64,000 bases of DNA from Sphagnum magellanicum (Eukaryota > Streptophyta > Sphagnopsida > Sphagnales > Sphagnaceae). The notes below the pieces were generated by a model that was not told the DNA's origin, did not search any database, and was given only the letters and a program-made list of their open reading frames with translations. Below, one piece after another: positions 35,101 to 46,700 of the stretch; position 1 is the first letter of the stretch; every line of letters starts with the position of its first letter. The stretch spans positions 22,668,212 to 22,732,211 of the forward strand of contig CM038909.1 in NCBI GenBank assembly GCA_021904315.1, in the 5' to 3' direction. A program made the translations under genes and the position numbers.

Positions 35101-38100
35101 TTGGTTCATAGGTTTGTGGATAATCTTTTTATTCCTGATTTTCCAAATTTTGTGAACTTCATGTACCTTAACCAAGACTCTTTTGGTAGCGGCATATACC
35201 CAAAAACATCTTGTGAGTTGAACTGTACATCTAAAGGCTTCTCTTGTAATTTCTTGCAGCTAGCTGTGAGTCAAAGTCCCTAGGTTTATCCTGTGACATT
35301 TTTGACAAACGCTCTCAACCAGAATATGCAGGTATTGAAATGATTAGAATGCCTCATGTTCATTCCAATATCTCAATGATTGCTAAGCTGGGGGTTATCA
35401 ATAGTCAATTACAGATTTTTTAGACTTTGTAGTTGTAAGAAGTTTTTTGTCTTCCAAATGGTCAGTCTTATTGTCTTTCTGAAGGCAAAAGGCTACCCTT
35501 TAAAAGTTCTTCTGAAGAGAACTAGAGGGTTGCTTCTTAAAGAAAAATTCCTGTTTGGAATTTCTACTTTTGGCATTTTCAGAATGATTTTGTTTCTGGT
35601 CTTGTAAGTGGGGAGATTTTTGTAAGCCCACTTGTTCATAGTCTTTCCCGGTTTTGTCCTTTCTTTGAGTTTTTCTTTTCCCTTTCTGTCTTTATTTGTT
35701 TCTTTGTCTTGTCATTGTTGTTGTGGTCTGTTGTTGGCCAGTAGTATGGCTGAGTCTTCCTGTTGCTTCTGGAATTGCAGCAGAAACTCAGTTTGTAGGT
35801 TGGTGCTTGTCGTTGGCCTTTACCCACTGTAGGGAGCTGATGAACTCAGTGGGGAAGTTGTGGTAGTTAAGTCACTATCATACTTACTACTGTTGATGGT
35901 CCCTGAACAGGTGTGAGACTGGCACTTTTGTTCATACCGGTGTGTGTTTTTTGTTTTTTGTTTGTTTTTGTCTTCCCTTGTTTGGTTCTTTATGTGGCTT
36001 CTTGAGGAAGAGTTAACCTTGCTGTTTCTTCTTCATTGTGAGAATGGAGATTTCTCTATTCTTATGAAAGATATCTCTTTTATTGTTTGTGGAGCTAGGC
36101 AGCATCATGTTAAGTCTTCTGTTACTGCCAGTCTTGTGACAGAAACTCACTACATGAATGGATGACATTGATCTCAACCCATTGCCGGGAGCTGGTGAGG
36201 ATGTTATGGTAGCTATTCACTATTATAATTGTTCCTGTTGATGGTCACTGAACCTGTGTGTAACTGTCACTGTTGTTCAAACCACTCCTGAGTCTTTTTG
36301 CTGTTCTAAGAGTTGGCTTGTCTTTTTCCTTCTTTCTCTCTCTTTATTGCTATTGATTTGTTGTCAGATCTGAAATTTATAGAACCTCAGTAGATTACTT
36401 TCAGTTTTGTTCAGCTTGACTTAAATCGTAAGTATGGAAAACTTTGCAATACTCATGTAGATCTTTGTAATGTCGTAAATGAGACTATGTTTTCCACATT
36501 CTTTCATGTCACACCTGTGTCTTAGCTGTGGTGAACAGAGAGCTTGATGGCCTTGTTTTAGGGGTTTTAAACTTTGAATTGAGTCTCAGTGAAGGGTCTT
36601 TAATATTAGGATATAGTGTGCCAGTTTGCACCAGCTCCTGTGAGTTTGGCTTACAAAATCATGAGCCAGTGACATGACTAACTAGCAAGGAGCCATATTA
36701 TCCATTGGAGGTTTATCCTTGGTGCAACTTTCTGAACACCATTTTAGTGCTGTATCTACCCTGTTTCTGAGTGTCATTTTCACATATTGTATTTTCTCTT
36801 TGACTAGGTGGAGATTCTATGAAACTGTTGTGGGCAATCTGGTACAAGAGCTTACACTAGAAGAATTCTGTGGAAGTATTAGAGATGTACTAGCAGATTG
36901 TTGGATTGAGTAGTGATATGTAATGGGTGCAGCCCACAGGTGACAATTGCAACTGCTATTTTATTCTGTCATCGATTCTATATAACTACATAATTAAATA
37001 ATTGGCAACCTCATATTTTTCCTTGAGTAAAAGTAAACTTGCAATGTTTCTTATCATGCACTAATATACTTTGTGTGCATTTGTAGGGCGATCCGCGGAA
37101 TTTTGGGTTGATGTTTCATTGGGATGGATTTTCTTCCGCAAAGACAAGTTTGAAGAATTGTTGGACAGTGGATTTGAGCATACTGAATTGTGGGAGAGAA
37201 AACACATTAGATCCTATTCCTATTATGTTCATTCCATCAAGTTCAGAAAAAATAATCAAACAAGCTGACCCCCACGTGTTGACAGCATTTTTAAAACCTC
37301 TCATGACAGACTTAGAAAGGGTGTTTGTAGATGGATTCCCGATCCAGTATGCATATCCTATAGAATTAATTAGTGAATGCATGTTTGATGATTTGCCTTC
37401 CGGTTTGGCTACTTTGCGGGCCATAGTGATGGTATGGACCGGTGATCATCCTGCCCAATGTAAAGTGGGGGCAGTGAAAAGTGGGGGGTATTCTGGGTGT
37501 CGACGTCACTATGTTATATCAAGATGGCGTGCTCGATCCGGCAATAAGGGTTTGGTGGAATATCATGACAATAGAAAACATAGGAGGCATCCATCTGCCA
37601 TGCGATGTGTAACAGACATGGCATTCGCATTGAAGCAGTGGCAGGAACTTCCAATTGGCAGGGAAAGGGATGAGGTTGGTCGTGAAGCGGGCATTTCAGG
37701 CCAATCATGTCTTTGGAGGCTGTACAATTTGTATGGCTTTGACATTTCTCAGGACCTCACATATGATGTGATGCACACTTTATCATTGTGTGTCTTTAAA
37801 AAATATGTCCACATGTTGGTCAAATACGCTGCAAGAAATGGGAAGATAAAGGATTTGGATGGTGCATTACAAACTGTGAAGAAATTGAGTCCGGCCAGAC
37901 TTGGAGCAAGGTGGCCTAGGAGTACAGAATCTCTAGGATTTTATAAGGCCGAAGAGTACCAAATCTTTGTTATGTGGTGCTTACCACATGTCTTAGATCA
38001 TTTAGATTTGGGCTTGGACTCCATTTTGGGTGGGATAGGTGCGGTGCTCACTGAGGTAGGAAGGCTATTTTACACCCATAGCCGAAGCTATGGCTGGACT

Positions 38101-41100
38101 TTTCAAAGCAGGCAGAATGCTCGAGAATTATTAGCAGCATGGCGTGTGCGCTTGGAGGAAAGTGTTGGGCCCAACTCATCTCCGTTGGAGCATGTTGCAG
38201 GTATTCATTCTAAGGCTGTTTTTTTTGGGCTATCTAGTGTTAAGGTGACAACATTTCTTTTGAAAATGATGGCAAGATGTTTTGCAGGTTTTCTAGTTGC
38301 CAAATCTCATATAAGTCTTTTTGAAAGATTGCAAACCCTGAACCCTAACCTTAAACCCTGAATCATAAAGGTTCCCCAAACCCTAAATCCTAAACCGTAA
38401 ACAAGCTTCCGTGATGGTGGGAAGATTTTGTACCTTGTGGGTATGCACAAAGAATTCATCTTGTTTGCCAAATACAGACTCGTGCTGGATTTGAAGCTCT
38501 GCTGATGATGCACCTGGAGCTCCATGATGTTGGATCTGCAGTTTTGGTAAGCAGATCAAAAGATGTCAATGATCATGCAATAGAAGATCTGACTGTCAGT
38601 AGACATGATTGTTCCGGAGCTTCAGTGAAATTTGAACAATAAATAAGCAGGCAACAGCAGCTGGCTGATCTTTGGCAATAGTGCATGTTGTTGATGTAAC
38701 CAAGTGAAGAAGAAGTCTACTTACCTGCTGCAGCTTTTAGTACTGTCCTGAGGTTTGGTGACAGTAGCCGAAGTGCTTGCCACAGTAGCAGCTACTTTAG
38801 GAAGAGTCATCATCATCCCTAGTGCCTTGATCTCAAGCACTTTCTGCAATTTGGGCTTGCAAGAACATTTTCTTCTGGGAATGAATTTAAGCAGCTTGTC
38901 CAGAAAATGATCTAGAACTTGCAATTGGAACTGCTGTTGATCCTCCTGATCAGCTGCTCATGCTGCTGCTGCTAGCCTGAACCCACTTGCTGCAGCCATG
39001 GGTATGCCAGCAGCTGGGGTGCAGCTCTTCATGTCATGAGGAGCTGTACCAGACTTCCTTGCAGGAGGAGCAGGTTGGTGATCATCAGTCGAATGTAGCT
39101 GGTTTTTGTACTAAGTTTCAATTGGGTAGAAAATAACAAAAAGAAAAACTTTGAAAAAACATTAACTTTATTTCTCACCTGTAGCAGCTACGATTGTTTG
39201 TTCACAGATCTCCTTCTTCCTTTGCATGTGTGCATTCATGTCATATTACCTTCAGATTGTTGTTCTGGAGATTGGTCTGCAATTTTGTAGATGTGTGCAT
39301 CCTCCATTATTGTTATCAGTGAAGACCGTCTGTTGTGATGTCTGGGGAAGGTTCCTAGGATATGCTTGTAGTGGTGCTTTTGGTACAAGTGAATTTTTGG
39401 AACCTATTTTTTTCGCTTGATTTCTAAACAGATGTGATCTTGTCCAAATTGTTGGGCATTTTGACATGGCCGGTAGCTCATTTTGCTTTTGGAAGGGGAG
39501 AATCTGGGGCACTGTGTTTGCTGCTGCTAAAGATGAGGAAAGGTCTCTAGGGTTTTTTTGGGGGGCAAAGAATCAACATAGAAGATTTCTATTGGACATT
39601 TCACGTTGGCTCAAACTGGTTGCAAAGGTGCATTCACCTCAGTACAATCTGGTTGCAGAAGTGCAGGTGGTGCAATGCTTTTGTTAGCCACCACCCTTGG
39701 TCATTTTGGGCATAATGCAATGTCAATCTGGTGGTCTTTATCTCAGGTTTCGACATTCTTAATCATCATCAGGTTAAGTAGTTCATCGAAGTTGCCACTT
39801 GAGCATTGTCGATTGAGTATCAAATTCAACTCCTAGCTTGCTGAAACTGTTATACAGGATATGTCTTACTTTTAGTTTCTGATTGGGAAGACTAAGGCCT
39901 CATAGATGCTCCCGCATGGTACAAGAAGGTAGCTGCCTATCTACAAAGGAGGCAATAGCTCCAATTGGATGCAAAGGCACCAGAAATCCAGTGTCTGTGC
40001 AGATTGCAGACTTTCTCCATGGCTGCACATGTGAATGAACTGAATGTTCTTGCGATGCAAGAGACCATGCATCAGTGTTTTTTCAAATTTCTTGTTTGTT
40101 GGGTTTATGTCCTTCTATGCTGGTTGGGGAGATTGGTGGACCTAGTCTGAAGGGATAGGATGGACATTTCATCTTTGGAGCACTGCAAAAAAATAGAAAC
40201 CACAATTATGTTTGCTGTGTCTGGTCGTTGGATAATGTTTCTGCTTTTGATATGTAGATCAGTAGTTTTCACCAATTCATACTATAATTTCCTTTGTTGG
40301 CATTTGTTACTTGTTGGTCAATAAATCCTGCTTGCAGACTGCAATTTTTTTTTGTTACTTGATATTGTTTGCAATCTGTTGTGTCTTTGTTTGGTACATG
40401 TTTGATAAACCCTTTGTTCACAAGTGGCTGTGTTGTATCACAGCTCTTGGGGACTGCAGATTCTTCCAGAAAAATCCACAAACCTTGAAGATTGCAAAAA
40501 CCATGAGGACTGTTGAGGGTTCACTGTGTGGTCAGCATAGTTTTCATTATCTCTGCAGTGTGGTATTCTACCAGGTTTGGTCTGTCAGAGTTGTTTCTGA
40601 TGGATTAGTAGTTAAAGGTCAATTCGAAAAGCCCACCATTTTTTTCTGTCTAGACTCTCAGGGGTTCAATAGATGGCCGAGATTCTATTACAGGAATCTC
40701 TGTGTATTGTAGCCCAGTTGCAAATGGGTCAAGAATCAAAATCTAACCATCAGTAATTCATTTCATTTTCATGATACATGATATTGATTTCCAAGAATTC
40801 AATGATATTGATGCAACCAGCTGATTTATGGCTAATTGATAGCTTAGCTATATTACAAAATTGAAAATTAAAGCCTTAGGACCATTGATATTTCATTTTG
40901 TGAAACTAGTCCATAGAGTGTGTTTTTATTATGAGTTCTGTCACTGCAAAAGCATATTGCAGGAATATAATCTATGGAATTTTGTGTTCGGGCACACAGG
41001 GAGCGGAGAGCTTCTAGATGATGTGGAGAGGCACGGTTGTCACGATATATTTTGGTGTTACCCTTTTGAAAGGGAAATTTCCAGAGTTGTCAACATTTCA

Positions 41101-42339
41101 TCCAATCAAAAGACAAGTGAAGTCACTTACACTAGCTACTATGCTAGGCAGATTTTCACAAAGATCCATAAAGCTATGCAACTAGACAATGACGGTCTAT
41201 TCCTGGGTGGAAGAGCTTTGAAAGAGGTTCACAAATATCTTCATCTGCCCACAGATGTCCATCGTGTGATGGACCAAGATTTGACAGTTTGTGAGCAGTG
41301 GCATGAAGGATGTGTGGTGGTTGTGCCTTCTCAGGAAATAGCTCGAGCAATTTCCAAATTGGTGCACTGGTTGCCAACATGCTCATGTAAGCAAGTTTTA
41401 CTACAGAAGGGCATAATTGTGGGTAGGAAGATTGGCATCAAAGCAGCAATCTCAGAAAACACAATCTCGTACTTACAATGTTTTTGGACCACCATGGGGA
41501 GCATGACCACTGAAAATTCAGCACTTTTTCAGACTTTAGTTCAAGGATTCTCATTTTGGATGAGGCATGGAAAGGAATTTTGTGTTGGTGATTCAGTGGT
41601 TGTTGAGCCTGATGAGCCATACGAAGGGCACAGGTGGACATGGAAGGCCAAAATCACCCAATTTTTCATCCATGAATTCTATGGTGACATGAGAGTTTTT
41701 TTCCAAGGCAAGTACTACAACACAGCAACATCAGCATCATCATCTTCTGTGGCTCTCCAACACAGCTGTACTGGCATGGTTGTTTTACAACCACATCCAC
41801 AACAGTGGCCTGGGAATGACATCAAACCAGCTCACCTTCTGATGCACAAATTCATTCCGATACCTTTGGTAGGGCAGAATAATGGGATTCTTTTAGCTTA
41901 TGAGTTAGAGGATGTTTCCCCAAGTGGCCATTTGTTTCAGCTAGGGATGCCTGGCCGCTGCCCTCCTTATCCAGAAGTTGGGGATGCGGTGATAGTTAGG
42001 AACAGCAGTGACAGGTCCTTCTCCATGGCAGTAGTGAGGAGTGTGTCTACACCAACATTTACAACTGATTCTCAGGTAGAAGAAGAAAGCAAGAGGAAAG
42101 CCATTGCAGTAGGGCCACTCATGCAACAAGATTACTTTGTGGGTATGGTGTGCTTGGGCATGTTGGAAGTTTATGGGCGGGTGCGTGGAACCTTCAAGAG
42201 GTACAGGGCCTCTGGCATTACAAGCACCAGGTCTTGGCATTCTATTGAAAGAATTTTGGATGATGCCCAAGTTACTCACCATCACAATGGGGAACCTACT
42301 GAATGGATATGGCAAGACATAATGAATGCTCATGGTTAG
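32194..42339 (+). CDS. CACTA/Tnp2-like transposase, three exons, 1203 aa
   Basis: Exons are 32194-33351, 37087-38200 and 41000-42339. Introns start GTAAGT and GTATTC and end TAG and CAG. Phases 0 and 1 match, giving one open frame of 3612 nt. Exon 1 has a Cys-Pro-Cys-x2-Cys ... His finger (C19, C21, C24, H38) like transposase-associated domains, then two further Cys clusters at about residues 226-262 and 335-375. Exon 2 has the Tnp2 core: FHWDGF (D399), VWTGDHPAQ (D506) and YDVMH (D613), candidates for the DDE/D catalytic acids. Exon 3 starts with a DUF4218-like segment (CYPFEREISRVV). It continues with VGDSVVV...WKAKITQFFIHEFYGD (about 948-1000) and YPEVGDAVIVR (about 1080), which look like BAH or Tudor-type chromatin-binding folds. 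It cuts and joins transposon DNA in the nucleus. The long intron contents do not disturb it. Confidence 0.82.
33715..34090 (+). mobile_element. Penelope-like RT relic, 3' part only
   Basis: Broken frames give IYPKSFCKLNCASNG-like and PDYAGINTI...RVNSNLSD segments. These parallel IYPKTSCELNCTSKG and PEYAGIEMI...HVHSNIS in the larger relic at 34405-35610. It is therefore a second copy of the same family, covering only the C-terminal part of the reverse transcriptase, with frameshifts. Confidence 0.55.
34405..35610 (+). mobile_element. Reverse-transcriptase relic, Penelope-like type
   Basis: Frame 34534-35076 carries WILNDSTGVVEVINKLNLS, FDFSTLYTKIDL and IGIPMGTNCAVYLANFYLF, the fingers and palm motifs of a eukaryotic RT. 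It continues in frame past a TGA (35074) into HRFVDNLF, where the catalytic (Y/F)xDD should be; the second Asp is Asn. Then come IYPKTSCELN and, after a frameshift near 35280, CDIFDKRSQPEYAG. The FDFSTLYT and GIPMGTNC motifs match RTs of Penelope-like elements rather than plant LTR or LINE elements. Dead: stop, frameshift and mutated active site. Confidence 0.65.
35730..35920 (+). repeat. About 190-bp dispersed repeat, copy 2
   Basis: Same motif order as 27600-27800 (ATGGCTGAGTCTTCCTG, CAGAAACTCAG, GAGCTGATGAACTCAGTGG, CTGTTGATGGTC.CTGA). It lies directly downstream of the reverse-transcriptase relic. Confidence 0.7.
36110..36270 (+). repeat. About 190-bp dispersed repeat, copy 3
   Basis: TGACAGAAACTCACTACATG, GGGAGCTGGTGAGG and CCTGTTGATGGTCACTGAAC repeat the order seen in copy 2, about 370 bp before it. 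Two tandem copies behind an RT relic fit the tandem, LTR-like ends known for Penelope-like elements. Confidence 0.65.
38201..40999 (+). other. Transposase intron 2 (2.8 kb)
   Basis: Donor GCAG-GTATTC and acceptor CACACAG-GGAGC. The split Gly codon (G|GG) is restored on joining. The intron has no recognised gene. It contains telomere-like repeats at 38332-38402 and a Ser/Thr/Val-rich minus-strand frame at 38721-38924 that I cannot support as coding. Confidence 0.75.
38332..38402 (-). repeat. Degenerate telomere-like repeats (TTTAGGG type)
   Basis: AACCCTGAACCCTAACC, TTAAACCCTGAATC and CCAAACCCTAAATCCTAAACC follow each other. They are variants of the plant telomere repeat CCCTAAA on the plus strand. 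The region is short and mutated, so it is an interstitial remnant. Confidence 0.6.
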
Positions 42340-42539
42340 CTCTGAAGGTGAGAACCATTCCTACCTTCTTCAAAAGTTAGAAGTTAATGAAAAGAACTAG
42401 GCCTAAAATTGTTGTTGTAGATTGATAATTTCTATTTACATGATCACTATAACGCTATGTAGTGGCTGCCTGATAAGTACTTGTGCAGAACTGGAGCAGC
42501 TTGTTTTAGAGGTGGACTTTGGACCAGAGATCAACTGTG

Positions 42540-43218
42540 TTCAATTAAAATCAGGATGTGCTAGAGGACATGATATTCACAAACTTGACATGGGGTTTGA
42601 GCTATGTACATCTGCAACTGGGTGCTGAAATAGTTATAAGGTGCATGTCTGAAGATTCTTGTAAAAACTTTTTAAGTTTCTGAAAGGTGGGTCTGCTGTT
42701 GGACATCATTGTGCTGCCTTTCCTCAATTGTAAGCAATGCTGGTTTTGTAGTTTTCAGGGTACTGGTGAACCTTTTTTTTTGGGTTTCTTGCATTCTGAA
42801 GTTTGTTTGTGTCTGACAATATGCAGGCAATCAGCATTATTGTGAGCAAAACATGCAAATCTAAGTGATAGACTTCAGTTATATAAAGGAGGTCAGACTG
42901 TAAATCTCAGAAATATTCTGGCCATTTGTTGAAGAAAAAGCCATGGTTTTGACCTTTCTTGCATTACAAATCTGAACCTTGGACAGCCTTACACCAATCA
43001 GCCCCTTCTCATTAATTGTGTTCAGATCCAACACAATGTGTAGGATGTAGATCCAGGTTGGGTGAGTTTGAGCACAGGCTTTTGCATGAGTTTGCTGTAT
43101 AGCTTGCAGGTAGCTCCAGTACTTGTCTGAATGGTTGTGGGTGGCTCCAATAGTATTCTAATTGATGTTGAGCTGCTGTTTGGTCTGTTTCCATTGTGTG
43201 AAACCGGCCTAAGATTGG
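42540..43218 (-). repeat. Long inverted arm, right (TIR-like)
   Basis: Near-perfect reverse complement of 10472-11150; it ends GGCCTAAGATTGG. Most differences are single bases plus a 2-bp indel near the outer end (CACACAATGG against CACAATGG). The transposase stop codon lies about 200 bp before the arm, so its 3' untranslated region and polyadenylation probably fall inside it. Confidence 0.85.
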
Positions 43219-43740
43219 GTTTGTTAGGCATGTTGGATTCAAGAGAAAGTCTTTGTTTACGCTTACTAGTGGCCAGGTCCGACCATGACTCACTCGGCAA
43301 CACGTAATGTTCAAGCATGTGAATTTCATTGTAGAGTTGGTTCCCTCTTCAAACCTGATACTAGGGTTATGTGATTGTCATAGCAATATTGTAAGGCTGC
43401 ATGATTTGCATTGTTAGGTCATGTAGGAAAGGCATGGGAAGGTATTGTGGACAGAGTGTCAGGATTTAGAGGAAATTTGGGCGACAGGCAGGGACAGTTT
43501 CATTGGCACATAGCTTGGATGGATTTCTACTTCCAGCAGAACAAATTGTGGCAGAGGTTTGTATCTGGAGTTTCCTCATGAATTGGTTGTCAATTCTGCG
43601 AAGTAGGTTCAATTTGGATGAAAATCTAGGTCAAGCATGTGTGCATGAAATTGTTTAAGACAAGAGTGTTGCTGATTGAAGAATTGATATTAACAAGAGA
43701 CAGGGGTGCAGGGAAGGGCAGTGGTTCTGGTGAACCTTGA
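43219..43740. other. Stretch between right arm and myotubularin exons
   Basis: A short frame near 43430-43570 reads WEGIVDRVSGFRGNLGDRQ and HIAWMDFYF, protein-like but unrecognised. It might be an upstream exon of the truncated gene that follows. Confidence 0.35.
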
Positions 43741-43745
43741 TGCAG

Positions 43746-46700
43746 CTGGCTTATTGTTGGTCACAAATTTCCGCTTGCTTTTTCTGGTTAGCTTTATCTG
43801 CCTTTGGACCATGTTATTTGTTGGACTTATCATTCCTTCTAACCTGGATCATGCCAAACTTCTCTACTTTGTGGGATTCTTTTGGCCAGTGTCATTCCCT
43901 TGGAGACAATGAGGTGCTCAGTTTTTAGAATCAGTAACTGTAGATCTCTCTTTTAACTTCTCTGTAAGCAGGTCATAGGCATAGAGCTCCTTCATCTCTT
44001 GCTTTGCCCAGGGTTACTTATGTTATGTGCTGCACTTTGCAGGGGGAGGGTGCAAAACAGCTTGTACCCTTGGGGACAATACCCCTGGCTACCATTGAAA
44101 AATTCACCAAACTGGTAAGCAGTAGGAACTACAAGTTCTGGTTGTCTTCAAAGTCACTAATGCTTTCTAATTCTTTGAAAAAGTTCTCATGAACGAAACA
44201 GGTGGAAGGATGGAAGACTGCTGACCTCCCCTTTAGCAGAGATGTTTCAGGTGTAACTATTGTGATAGTCAACAAAACTTATCAATGAGGTACTGTATTG
44301 GGGTGGAAACAGCATCTAGGGCGGTCACCACCTGCATCTCGTATTCCAGGGGCAGCACCCTTACGTCCTGTCCGTCGGCTGCTTCATATAGTCGGTGGGG
44401 ATTCTTCTTATCTTATACTAGACATAAGAATGTAAAGCAATGTGGTGTGGCTTGTCTTGGCTGTTTTCGGAAAGTCAGAAGTAGCTGTTCATGACACATT
44501 TGCTGAGAGCAATACAATGTTACATTCTGTCAATGTTTTGCCCATGACTGAAGTTGGTTTAACTTCATTCAATTTTGGGACATTGAATCGTGCACATTCC
44601 CTCAACTTTCCATATTGAGGGTTGTACAACTGAGATATCACTGTGTCTATTTGTCAAAACTGTGCTTGTCTGGGCTATGGGCCTAAAGTATTGGATGGAA
44701 TCCTCTCCTGATACACACTTACAGAGGAATAATGTGTCATGTGTTGTGTTCACTAAAAGTGGTCACCTAGGAAGGTCCACCATCAAAGCTAAGTGTACAA
44801 TGTAACTGGTAAGACTAGAATTTCATGCTCTGGACACTAAACAGGACTGAGTACCAATTTCAGCTATAGATCTCTATCATCGTTGATTGCTAAACTTGAG
44901 CCTGATTGTTGGTTGTCAACTGGGTGAAGGGAAGGATATGCTATAGATCTCTATCGTTGTATACACACTGTGATTGCTAACCTTGACCCTGATTGTTGGT
45001 TGTCAACTGGGTGAAGGGAAGGATATGCGATAAATTGTTTTTGGGTTTCGGCCATGTACAAGGCAGGTTAGACAGCAACTCTTCATGGCATATTCTCTCC
45101 AGATTGGTAGCAATGTGTGCTTAACACTTTCTATTGGTTGAGTGCTGCCCTGTAGTTGAAGAATTGAGTGTGTGGAGAAACCAAACTGTGGCGCTCTAAT
45201 GCTGGACAAATTTCCTCTTGCACCTGGCAGACTGTTTGTTGTAGATTCTGCTTTGGTTGGGCATTGGAATCTTCCAACAAGCACTTGATAGTTATGGTGT
45301 AGGATTTGCAGGTTTGAGGCAGTGGCACTGTAGTTAGTTTCCATGGTCTGATGTGGGCAACAGCGAGTATGGACAGCAAGTTTCAAGTGGGTTCATGACT
45401 TGGTGTACTGGTGCTGAATGTTTTGATGTGCAGAGAAGGACCGTGCATGAGGCTTTGACCCATCTGATGAGGCCATCACGACTCTATGAATTGTATGCAT
45501 TCTCAACTAATTTACCCAACGGAAGGGATCCGCGCATACGGTTGCGGGCAGAGTATATGCGGATGATATCAGCCACTACAATTGGCACTGATACCAGTGC
45601 TGGTGACTCAAACATTCGGAGTGAGTGGCGACTTTCTGATGTGAATGCAAATTACAATGTTTGCCCCACATATCCATCACTCTTGGTCATGCCGGCCTCT
45701 TTCAGGTTGCCCTGTTAACCTTGTTTTTGGTCCTTTTTTGCAGCTTTGAGAAATAGCGATTGTGATTGCCTTATATATCAATTAGTAGACCAATGACTGT
45801 GGTGGCTAATAGTGGGGATCATGTTTATGCTGAATGCAATCATGATCACTAATTAAGAGTTTGCTGGTCTGCAAAACGTTAGTATGATTCCTTTAGGGCA
45901 TTGCAATTTTTGCAGCTACTTGCAAGTGCTTGACATTTTTACCTTGTGTTTTGGATCTTTTATGCCCTCCAGTGATGAGGAGGTACAGCAAGCTGCTGCA
46001 TTCAGGGCACGTGGTAGACTTCCAGTTCTTTGCTGGCAACATCCAGGTGATTCCCTCTTCTCATCTTTGCATTGCATCAGCATTTGGTGTTTGCAATCTG
46101 CTGAGATGAAGATGGAAGTATGTTCTCAGAAAGCATTTGGTGATATTGCTTCTTTTCTGTGTTAGCTTTTAGCTGTTTTCGTTAAATTCTGGAGACTCGC
46201 ATTTGAGGTAGTGTTGCAGGAAATGGAGCTGTTCTGGCTCGATCATCTCAGCCTTTGATTGGAATTATGATGAACTCCCGCAGGTACAACTCAAGTCTCT
46301 CAGATGCAAGGCTATCATGCCAGTGAAGGGTGCAAGATGATTGAAGAAAGCTCAGTTTAGGTGCTGCTTCTTTTTCTCTTGGGATGTTGAATTGTAAATT
46401 GTGGTCAAATTGTTAGTCATGTGATGCTCACATGTAGTGGCCTGGTGTTTTCTATGGCACTCAGTAATGCAGATGAGAAGCTGGTTGCAGCCCTGTGTGC
46501 ACCTCCTTCCACAGGTTTCTCTCAGCGCAGGTCTCCTTCCACTCTTTGTATCCTGTCAGCAGTGTCTATAGCAGTGCTTGTATGCTGTAAGGTTGATCTG
46601 ATTTTAGACCAGGCTATCAGGTGTCTGAAGGATTGCAATTGGGTAGATGCTATGTGAGTCGGAGGATAATGCATGATTCCCCCGCACTAGCATTAATCTG

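Larger units (their letters stand above)
33352..37086 (+). other. Transposase intron 1 (3.7 kb), hosts retroelement relics
   Basis: Donor AAA-GTAAGT and acceptor TTTGTAG-GGC join codons in phase 0. The joined protein runs from a Cys/His-rich segment straight into the Tnp2 core, as in relatives. The intron contains two reverse-transcriptase relics and two copies of a dispersed repeat. Confidence 0.78.
10472..43218. mobile_element. Candidate 32.7-kb TIR transposon with its own transposase and gene fragments
   Basis: Defined by the near-identical inverted arms at both ends and by a transposase gene that ends 200 bp from the right arm and is intact in frame. Between the arms lie several multi-exon gene pieces (VOZ-like, aspartic protease, coiled coil, repeat protein), a pattern known from Pack-type elements that carry host segments. 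The superfamily is uncertain: the transposase is CACTA/Tnp2-like, but the arm begins CCAATCTTAGG rather than CACTA. No target-site duplication was found. The alternatives are a foldback duplication around a host region, or two separate copies of a shorter element in opposite orientation. Confidence 0.5.
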
